A stretch of DNA of 23,499 bases from a virus. A model generated the notes under the pieces. It was not told the origin of the DNA. It worked only from the letters and a program-made list of their open reading frames with translations, and searched no databases. Below are positions 18,160-23,499 of the stretch, piece after piece; position 1 is the first letter of the stretch; every line of letters starts with the position of its first letter. The translations under genes and the position numbers were made by a program. The stretch spans positions 1 through 23,499 of IMG/VR virus record IMGVR_UViG_3300009155_000277; one strand, written 5' to 3'.

Positions 18160-18662
18160 TTAGTATTATAGTTGCTGCGTCTACCAATATGGTTATTGGT
18201 AAAGATAATCAATTGCCATGGCATATCCCAGACGATTTAAAGAACTTTAAATCACTTACTGATGGAAAGCGTGTCTACATGGGTAGAAAGTGTTGGGAAT
18301 CGCTTCCAGAGAAGTTTAGACCTCTACCTAATAGAGATAATATTATTATCACCAGAGATACCACATACAAAGCAGAAGGTGCCACAGTATTGAACGATAT
18401 CGACCTTATAAAAAGAGGTTATGAATTATCATCAATTAATTTTGGTCTTACAGAACATTTTGTTATTGGTGGTGCAGAAATATATAAAGAATTATTTCCA
18501 ATCGCTCAAAAATTATATCTTACAGAAGTGTTGGCTGAAGTTGAAGGTGACACTTACCTACAAGGTTTTAACCCAGATGAATGGGTGTTGATAAATGAAA
18601 GTGCCATTTATGAAGAAAATGGTTTCAAATATCGTTTCAAATATTTTCAAAGAAAACAATAA
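18156..18662 (+). CDS. folA: dihydrofolate reductase
   Basis: A complete DHFR of 168 aa, the usual bacterial length. It reduces dihydrofolate with NADPH, feeding thymidylate synthesis. Visible motifs: SIIVAASTNMVIGKDNQLPW (substrate/Met20 loop, residues about 3-22), HIPDDLKNFK (catalytic Asp of the PDD type), the NADPH-binding segment RVYMGRKCWESLP, and FVIGGAEIYKELFP near residue 108. The gene overlaps the upstream one by 4 nt. Phages commonly carry DHFR to supply nucleotides for replication. Confidence 0.95.
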   Translation: MISIIVAASTNMVIGKDNQLPWHIPDDLKNFKSLTDGKRVYMGRKCWESLPEKFRPLPNRDNIIITRDTTYKAEGATVLNDIDLIKRGYELSSINFGLTEHFVIGGAEIYKELFPIAQKLYLTEVLAEVEGDTYLQGFNPDEWVLINESAIYEENGFKYRFKYFQRKQ

Positions 18663-18669
18663 AAAAAAT

Positions 18670-18700
18670 TTGTTTAATCAGTTTTTTGTTTGTACATTTG
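18670..18700 (+). promoter_or_regulatory. Bacteroidetes-type promoter
   Basis: TTG at 18670-18672 and TACATTTG at 18693-18700, 20 nt apart. It begins the 18716-21741 operon. Confidence 0.85.
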
Positions 18701-18715
18701 TCCTATAATTAAATT

Positions 18716-19036
18716 ATGGCACAAGAACGTAAAAAAGCTGAACCAAAACCTATTGTTAAACTTGAACCTAAGAAAAGGGTTCAAACTGCTGTTGAGGAAA
18801 AACCTAAAAAAGAGGTTAAAGTTGAACCAATAGTTGAACCAATAGTTGAAGAACAAGCTGAGGCTAAAGTTAAACGAAGTGAAAACAAATATGTTAGACT
18901 ATCGTTAGAGGCTAAGGCTGATGAAAAACTTCCTTTTTTAGAAAAGGTAAAAAGTGGTGAGTTAAAATATGCGTTCTATGCTATAGATGGTGATAAGGGT
19001 TATCACTATTATTTAGTAACTAAAAAACAAAAATAA
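18716..19036 (+). CDS. hypothetical protein with Lys/Glu/Pro/Val-rich N-terminus, 106 aa
   Basis: The first 55 residues are low complexity with imperfect repeats (KLEPKK, KVEPIVEPIVEEQ, including the tandem VEPIVEPIVE). The C-terminal half is a small domain (YVRLSLEAKADEKLPFLEKV, then YAFYAIDGDKGYHYYLVTK). No family recognised. It is the first gene under its promoter and ends 1 nt before the YqeY-like gene. Confidence 0.65.
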   Translation: MAQERKKAEPKPIVKLEPKKRVQTAVEEKPKKEVKVEPIVEPIVEEQAEAKVKRSENKYVRLSLEAKADEKLPFLEKVKSGELKYAFYAIDGDKGYHYYLVTKKQK

Positions 19037-19037
19037 A

Positions 19038-19433
19038 ATGAGTTTAAAAGAAAGAATCAACACAGATTTCATGGCAGCTTTTAAAGCTAAAGAAATGGAA
19101 AAGAAAAACTTTTTAGGTGTTGTAAAGGGTGAAATACAAAATGAATCTGGTCGCTCTGGTAAAGACGATGATGAAACAGTTATGGGTATTTTAAAGAAAA
19201 TTGAAAAGTCTTTGAAACAAACCAATACTGCTGAATCATTAGCAGAGTTAGAATACATCAAACCATACTTACCAAAGTTAATGGATGAAATTAGTATTCG
19301 TTCAATCATCAGAACATTTAAAAAAGATGGTATTGATGATGTTGGTAAAATGATGGGTGCGTTCAATAAAGTGTATAAAGGTCAAGCAGATAATGCAGTA
19401 GTATCTAAAATAGTTAAAGAAGTGTTAGCATGA
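19038..19433 (+). CDS. GatB/YqeY domain protein, 131 aa
   Basis: It matches the YqeY family: SLKERINTDFMAAFKAKE, then NFLGVVKGEIQNES, then ETVMGILKKIEKSLKQT, then IKPYLPKLMDE and a C-terminal helix set KVVS-type (NKVYKGQADNAVVSKIVKEVL). YqeY resembles the tail domain of the GatB amidotransferase that recognises tRNA. The fusion-free protein's role is not established. In a phage with many tRNAs a tRNA-related function is tempting but inferred. Its stop overlaps the DUF3307 start by 4 nt. Confidence 0.8.
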   Translation: MSLKERINTDFMAAFKAKEMEKKNFLGVVKGEIQNESGRSGKDDDETVMGILKKIEKSLKQTNTAESLAELEYIKPYLPKLMDEISIRSIIRTFKKDGIDDVGKMMGAFNKVYKGQADNAVVSKIVKEVLA

Positions 19434-19807
19434 TTTGGTATATTTTATTTATATTAGTAGTACATTGGTTTGCGGATTTTATTTTACAGACCCATCACAT
19501 GAGCACTAGAAAAAGTAGCAGTAACTACTATCTTACATTACACGTATCTGTATATACATTTGCAACAATTGTTTTATGGGCTTTTGTTTTTCCTTTTACA
19601 TCTATTCATGTTACTAGTTTAGGTATTTGGACATCATTTGCTTCGATATTTGCTAGTCATTGGGTTACAGACTATTTTACGAGTAGATTAACTAGTAAAT
19701 TATACAAAGAAGAAAAGTATCATGACTTTTTTGTTGTGATTGGATTAGACCAAGTGCTGCATTACACACAATTATTATTAACATTTAATTATTTATTACA
19801 ATTATGA
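19430..19807 (+). CDS. DUF3307 family membrane protein, 125 aa
   Basis: It contains the family hallmark LVVHWFADFILQTHHMS near the N-terminus, then a His-bearing membrane helix (LTLHVSVYTFATIVLWAF), SHWVTDYFTSR at about 80-90 and DQVLHYTQLLLTFNY at the end. About three to four membrane segments. The conserved His and Asp suggest metal binding in the membrane. Function unknown. It overlaps both neighbours by 4 nt. Confidence 0.8.
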   Translation: MIWYILFILVVHWFADFILQTHHMSTRKSSSNYYLTLHVSVYTFATIVLWAFVFPFTSIHVTSLGIWTSFASIFASHWVTDYFTSRLTSKLYKEEKYHDFFVVIGLDQVLHYTQLLLTFNYLLQL

Positions 19808-20400
19808 GATTAAAATTAGACCATCAACGTATTTGGTTTGCATCTGATTATCATTTTTGTCACGCAAATGTGATAAAATACGATGGAAGACCATATAAAA
19901 ACGTTAATGAGATGAATGAAGCACTAATCGAAAACTGGAATCATTATATTGCAGAAGATGATGTTGTGTTTTATTTAGGAGATTTATCTTTTGACAAGGA
20001 TGGTAAACAAACACAAGAGTTAGTCAATCAATTAAAAGGTAAAATTCATTACATATTGGGTAACCATGATAAAGAAAAGGACATTAGAAAGCTAAATCGT
20101 TTCGAAACGGTTAGTGATTATATCAATTTATCAGTAATGGATGAAGATAACCCTAGAAAATGGCAAGAAATTATGATGATGCACTACCCAATATTATCTT
20201 GGGACAAGGCACACCACGGTGCTTGGCATTTACATGGTCATTGTCATGGGTCATTAATGAAAGATACCAACTATGATTGGTATTATAATAAAAAAGTATT
20301 GGATGTTGGTTGCTGCATTACAGATTATCATCCAATACATTATACTGATGTGAAACAAATCATGTCACAAAAAGAAGTAGAAAAAGTAGGACACCACTAA
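19804..20400 (+). CDS. calcineurin-like metallophosphoesterase, 198 aa
   Basis: The five metal-binding blocks are present: IWFASDYHFCHAN (D-x-H), FYLGDLSF (GD), YILGNHDKE (GNHD), MMHYPILSWD (H) and HGHCHGS (GHxH). Such enzymes hydrolyse phosphomono- or diesters with a two-metal centre. Phage homologues are common, with unknown or nucleotide substrates. There is no signal peptide, so it is cytoplasmic. It starts inside the end of the DUF3307 gene. Confidence 0.88.
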   Translation: MRLKLDHQRIWFASDYHFCHANVIKYDGRPYKNVNEMNEALIENWNHYIAEDDVVFYLGDLSFDKDGKQTQELVNQLKGKIHYILGNHDKEKDIRKLNRFETVSDYINLSVMDEDNPRKWQEIMMMHYPILSWDKAHHGAWHLHGHCHGSLMKDTNYDWYYNKKVLDVGCCITDYHPIHYTDVKQIMSQKEVEKVGHH

Positions 20401-20412
20401 AATTAAATTAAA

Positions 20413-21741
20413 ATGGAAAGTAAAAAGAAAGTTAAAGAGGTTGAAATTTCATTAGATGAAATTATAAAAATGACGAAAAGACGTAATCCATTATTGGGGG
20501 AAATTGATATTAATTTACCACCTCGTGGGTTTAATATTTCTGATTTAGAATCTGATGATGATGAAGATGATGACGATGATGATAACACGTACACTAGTCT
20601 TTCATTAGAAAGTACATTTGTTGAAATGGCGTTGATAAATAGTTATCTATATGATTGTTTTAAACGAAAACAAAAAGATGTTACAGTTACATCATATGGT
20701 TCAACAGATTCTTTAGGTAGACTATATTTGAATGGAAGTTTTGATAATACTGCTTCTTTTTGGTATGAATGTAATATGCCAGATAATGATAATAAATTCT
20801 TTTTTCAAACAAAAAGTTTTGTTGATAATAGAAATGAAGTACAAGTGCAGCTTCACATTACAATTCAAAATGGAGTGTCAAACGACAAGTTACATGAAAT
20901 CATTGAGAAAATTAAACATCTTTCGTTTAATAACTCAGAATACAAAGGTAAATGTATCAAAGTTAAGTTAAGGGATGGTAGATTTAAAGGTATTGAAATA
21001 ATTGATATCGAAGAGTCATCAAATGAATTAATTTTGAATGATATTCAAATGAAATTTATTGAACATTTTATCTCACGTGTAAAGAGAGGTGGGAACGCTA
21101 GATACTTGTTAAATGGAGAACCAGGAACGGGTAAGACAGAATCTATACGTGAAATAGCTAGAAAATTGATACCTAATGTAACATTTGTTATTCCAGAATT
21201 TCTTTCAACAAATGATTTGACCATGATTATGGAAGGTTGTGAAATTTTTGATAACGCTGTAATCATTATGGATGACATCGATTTATTCTTAGGTTCACGT
21301 GATAATGGAAGTTACACATCATTGTTAGGCCAATTCTTATCATTCTTTGATGGTGTTAAGAAACGTAAAATTAGTTTATTAGCATCAACAAATGACAAAG
21401 GGTTGGTTGATAAAGCTGCCGAAAGACCAGGTCGTTTTAACTTTACATTAGATTATAGTTTCTTAGATGAAGACCAAATAATTAAAGTTTGTAACATTCA
21501 TTTACCAGAACAATGGAGAGTTAAAGAAGTGTATGATGCACTTACTGAGAATATAAATGGTAAAAAACCAAACATCACTGGTGCATTTATTGCTAACTTA
21601 TCTGATAATATTAAAGAAATGTCTGAAGATGATGAAAAATGGTCATTATCCGATACTGTTTCGTTAATCAAAGAATCTTATAAAGGATTCTACTCAAGCC
21701 AAGTTGAGAAAGAAAAATCAACCATGGGGTTTATTAGATAA
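20413..21741 (+). CDS. AAA+ ATPase, 442 aa
   Basis: Residues about 1-200 form an N-terminal domain with an acidic run (ESDDDEDDDDDDNT at 47-59). The AAA+ module follows: Walker A GEPGTGKT (235-242), Walker B VIIMDDID (283-290), sensor 1 STND (325-328) and the arginine finger RPGRF (338-342). This layout resembles BCS1/FtsH-like ATPases that remodel or unfold proteins or complexes. There is no nuclease or protease motif. It is the last gene of the operon, followed by a strong terminator. Target unknown. Confidence 0.85.
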   Translation: MESKKKVKEVEISLDEIIKMTKRRNPLLGEIDINLPPRGFNISDLESDDDEDDDDDDNTYTSLSLESTFVEMALINSYLYDCFKRKQKDVTVTSYGSTDSLGRLYLNGSFDNTASFWYECNMPDNDNKFFFQTKSFVDNRNEVQVQLHITIQNGVSNDKLHEIIEKIKHLSFNNSEYKGKCIKVKLRDGRFKGIEIIDIEESSNELILNDIQMKFIEHFISRVKRGGNARYLLNGEPGTGKTESIREIARKLIPNVTFVIPEFLSTNDLTMIMEGCEIFDNAVIIMDDIDLFLGSRDNGSYTSLLGQFLSFFDGVKKRKISLLASTNDKGLVDKAAERPGRFNFTLDYSFLDEDQIIKVCNIHLPEQWRVKEVYDALTENINGKKPNITGAFIANLSDNIKEMSEDDEKWSLSDTVSLIKESYKGFYSSQVEKEKSTMGFIR

Positions 21742-21746
21742 AAAAG

Positions 21747-21777
21747 AATCCGAATAAGTTGCTTATTCGGATTTTCT
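21747..21777 (+). terminator. terminator overlapping the next promoter
   Basis: AATCCGAATAAG (21747-21758) pairs with CTTATTCGGATT (21762-21773), 12 bp, loop TTG, then a T-rich tail. The loop and next base supply the -33 TTG (21759-21761) of the downstream promoter. Confidence 0.9.
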
Positions 21778-21789
21778 TTTGTACATTTG
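21759..21789 (+). promoter_or_regulatory. promoter of the NAD+ cassette, inside the terminator
   Basis: TTG (21759-21761) sits in the terminator loop and TACATTTG at 21782-21789, 20 nt downstream. Compact packing of a stop and a start signal. Confidence 0.8.
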
Positions 21790-21806
21790 TATTATAAAAT
21801 TAAAAT

Positions 21807-22796
21807 ATGGAAGCAAAATCAAATATTAACCCATCCGATTATGAAATCGGTGTAGTGGTTGCTAGATTCCAAGTGCATAAATTGCATGAAGGACAAAGAA
21901 ATTTACTTAACATGGTTTATAAAAACCACAAGAAAGTAATTATATTTTTAGGTGTTTCAGTAATATCTGGAACTAAGAATAATCCTTTAGACTTTGCATC
22001 ACGCAAAGCAATGATACAAGAGGCTTATCCTAAAGCAGTTGTGTTACCACTTAAAGACAATCGCTCAGATGCTAAATGGTCACAAGTGCTTGATGCTGAA
22101 ATCAAAACACCTTATGGTGATTTATCAGCGGTATTGTATGGTAGTCGTGACTCTTTTATTCCTTATTATAGTGGTAAAAATCCAGTAATTGAATACACAA
22201 CAGATGTATTTTATTCTGGTACTGAAGTACGTAAAGAAGTGTCAAGAGAAATATTGGCATCAGAAGACTTTAGAGCTGGTGTAATCCACGCAACTTATGC
22301 TGCTAGACCAGTAACATATCCAACAGTAGATATCACCGTATACAACGACAAAGGGCAAATCCTTATGGCTAAAAAACCAAACGAAGAGTTTTATCGTTTT
22401 ATTGGTGGGTTTGTTGATAGAACTGATGAGTCTTGGGAACAAGCAGCTAAACGTGAGTTTAAAGAAGAAACTGGTGGAAACGCTGAAATTGACGATATTA
22501 GATATGTTTGTAGTGCTGCTATAAATGATTGGCGTTATGGTAAAACAGAGTCTGGTATTATGACAACACTTTTCATTGGTAAGTTCTTATGGGGACGTAT
22601 TGAACCATCTGATGATATTGCATCATTGCATTGGATAAACCCATCTGACGTTTATAGTAGTGAAATCATGCCAGAACACCAAGAGTTATTTGAATCTTTG
22701 ACACGTTTTTTACATAGAACTGAATTAATCAGTAAAAACACTGGTGAAGGTAAAATAAAAGAAGCAAAAGCTAAATACGGAGAAAGTATCGCATGA
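21807..22796 (+). CDS. nadM: bifunctional NMN adenylyltransferase / Nudix hydrolase, 329 aa
   Basis: The N-terminal nucleotidyltransferase (about residues 10-165) has VVVARFQVHKLHEGQ, where the usual HxGH reads HEGQ, then IFLGVSVISGTKNNPLDFAS-like and YSGTEVRKEV. The C-terminal Nudix domain (about 170-300) has FIGGFVDRTDESWEQAAKRE followed by FKEETG, a Nudix box. The enzyme would make NAD+ from NMN and hydrolyse ADP-ribose-type compounds. The C-terminal tail ends with a Lys/Glu-rich helix. It overlaps the next gene by 4 nt and is two genes upstream of NAMPT. The altered HxGH residue should be checked for activity. Confidence 0.88.
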   Translation: MEAKSNINPSDYEIGVVVARFQVHKLHEGQRNLLNMVYKNHKKVIIFLGVSVISGTKNNPLDFASRKAMIQEAYPKAVVLPLKDNRSDAKWSQVLDAEIKTPYGDLSAVLYGSRDSFIPYYSGKNPVIEYTTDVFYSGTEVRKEVSREILASEDFRAGVIHATYAARPVTYPTVDITVYNDKGQILMAKKPNEEFYRFIGGFVDRTDESWEQAAKREFKEETGGNAEIDDIRYVCSAAINDWRYGKTESGIMTTLFIGKFLWGRIEPSDDIASLHWINPSDVYSSEIMPEHQELFESLTRFLHRTELISKNTGEGKIKEAKAKYGESIA

Positions 22797-23131
22797 AATT
22801 AGCAGTAATTGGTAGCAGAGGTTTTAATGACTATGAGTTGGTTAAAGAAACTTTAAAACATCATACAATAACATTATTGGTTAGTGGTGGTGCGAAAGGT
22901 GCTGATTCATTGGGTGAAAGATATGCAAATGAAAATAACATTCAAACACTTATCTTTAAACCAGATTGGAAGAAACATGGACCAGCAGCTGGTCCACTTA
23001 GAAATACCGATATTGTTAACAATGCCGATACTATCATAGCATTTTGGGATGGTGAAAGTAAAGGAACCAAAGATAGTATCACAAAAGCTGAAAAATTAGG
23101 AAAAAATATAATGATAATAAAAACAAAATAG
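22793..23131 (+). CDS. SLOG-family (DUF2493, YspA cpYpsA-like) protein, 112 aa
   Basis: A Rossmann-like start (KLAVIGSRGFNDYELV) followed by LLVSGGAKGADSLGERYA and PAAGPLRNTDIVNNADTIIA is typical of SLOG domains that bind nucleotide-derived ligands such as ADP-ribose or related signals. It is sandwiched by 4-nt and 1-nt junctions between two NAD+ salvage genes, so the ligand may belong to NAD metabolism or to defence signalling. Exact role unknown. Confidence 0.8.
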   Translation: MKLAVIGSRGFNDYELVKETLKHHTITLLVSGGAKGADSLGERYANENNIQTLIFKPDWKKHGPAAGPLRNTDIVNNADTIIAFWDGESKGTKDSITKAEKLGKNIMIIKTK

Positions 23132-23132
23132 T

Positions 23133-23499
23133 ATGCAATCAGAAACTAGAAGATTAAAAAGAAGTTTAGCACTTAAAGAAGTGATTAAAACTAGATTGGC
23201 AGAAGCAATCAAAAACAAAGATTGGTCTTCAATCGAAACATTAGAAGGTATTATCACAAAAGCATTGGATAAACCTAACAACCTTGTACTTATGGGTGAT
23301 GCGTATAAATACTCACACCATAAATTCTATGAGGATAACACAACAACAGTTTATTCATACATGGAATCACGTGGTGGTCGTTTCCAAGAAACTGTATGGT
23401 ATGGTCTTGAAATGTTCATCAAAGAATATTTAGAGGGTGTTGCTTTCACACAAGAAGAATTAGATGAAGCATATGAGTACTTGGGTACTGAACTTGGTG
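23133..23499 (+). CDS. nadV: nicotinamide phosphoribosyltransferase, N-terminal part (runs off the window)
   Basis: The visible 122 residues contain the NAMPT start: VLMGDAYKYSHHKFYEDNTT, then TVYSYMESRGGRFQETVWYG and LEMFIKEYLEG. NAMPT makes NMN from nicotinamide and PRPP. The gene is open at the right end; the family is normally about 450-500 aa. It starts 1 nt after the SLOG gene. Together with nadM it makes a two-step nicotinamide-to-NAD+ route. Confidence 0.92.
   Translation, partial: MQSETRRLKRSLALKEVIKTRLAEAIKNKDWSSIETLEGIITKALDKPNNLVLMGDAYKYSHHKFYEDNTTTVYSYMESRGGRFQETVWYGLEMFIKEYLEGVAFTQEELDEAYEYLGTELG

Noticed and set aside
1-23499. CRISPR array or insertion sequence
   Set aside because: No regularly spaced repeats of suitable length and no transposase gene were seen.

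Overview
The window looks like part of a large, AT-rich tailed-phage genome (jumbo-phage type) infecting a member of the Bacteroidetes, probably a flavobacterium. The evidence is: many promoters of the Bacteroidetes type (TTG, then almost always exactly 20 nt, then TAnnTTTG); no consistent Shine-Dalgarno sequences; tightly packed and overlapping small genes almost all on the + strand; about 20 tRNA genes; and a typical large-phage gene set (DHFR, NAMPT/NMNAT, GIY-YIG endonuclease, GP88-like protein, AAA+ ATPase, PD-(D/E)XK-like protein). No capsid, tail or replication gene is present, so 'phage' is an inference.

Layout. 1-1060: leader ORF with attenuator-like terminator, tandem promoters with a boxA-like element, tRNAs Phe, Glu, Asp, Ala, and a DUF5522-like gene starting right after tRNA-Ala. 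1086-2288: a small gene and a ParB-like gene. 2295-2941: structured spacers, tRNA-Met/Ile2, tRNA-Arg and an intron-bearing tRNA. 3188-3823: coiled-coil protein. 3829-4671: a strange RNA block with two circularly permuted tRNA genes, tRNAs with enlarged anticodon loops and a tRNA-like RNA. 4693-10787: hypothetical genes leading into an ABC importer whose substrate-binding protein is fused to an OmpA-like domain. 10790-12273: small envelope-type genes. 12292-14527: second leader/terminator, second tRNA array (Pro, Gln, Tyr, Thr, Gly, Gly, an intron-bearing tRNA, Lys, Lys), a Lys anticodon-stem-loop minigene and a GIY-YIG endonuclease. 14559-21741: short phage genes including PD-(D/E)XK-like, hotdog thioesterase, DHFR, YqeY, DUF3307, metallophosphoesterase and AAA+. 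21807-end: NMNAT-Nudix, SLOG-fold protein and the start of NAMPT, which together make an NAD+ salvage cassette.

The most striking signal is a family of very small intervening sequences in tRNA genes. Five copies share one architecture: a short, often A-rich stretch, a 7-8 bp helix whose 5' strand ends in (A)TCT(T) and is always followed by G, a helix 3' strand preceded by AAA, a 2-3 nt linker, the invariant CAGCAA, and then about 12 nt to the downstream exon. In two copies the helix is closed by a loop and the tRNA is in normal order (2747-2872, 14132-14259). In two others the gene is opened at that loop, so the tRNA 3' half precedes the 5' half and the two helix strands lie at the outer ends (3875-3999, 4045-4168). 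These look like circularly permuted tRNA genes. In the fifth (12912-12973) the enclosed exon is only a tRNA-Lys-like anticodon stem-loop. I do not recognise this element as a group I, group II or bulge-helix-bulge intron. It is the main candidate for an undescribed system.

How the parts may work together (inference): the tRNA arrays and NAD+ salvage genes fit resistance to host defences that cut tRNAs or deplete NAD+. The ABC importer cassette would act in the host envelope. DHFR and NAD genes support nucleotide and cofactor supply.
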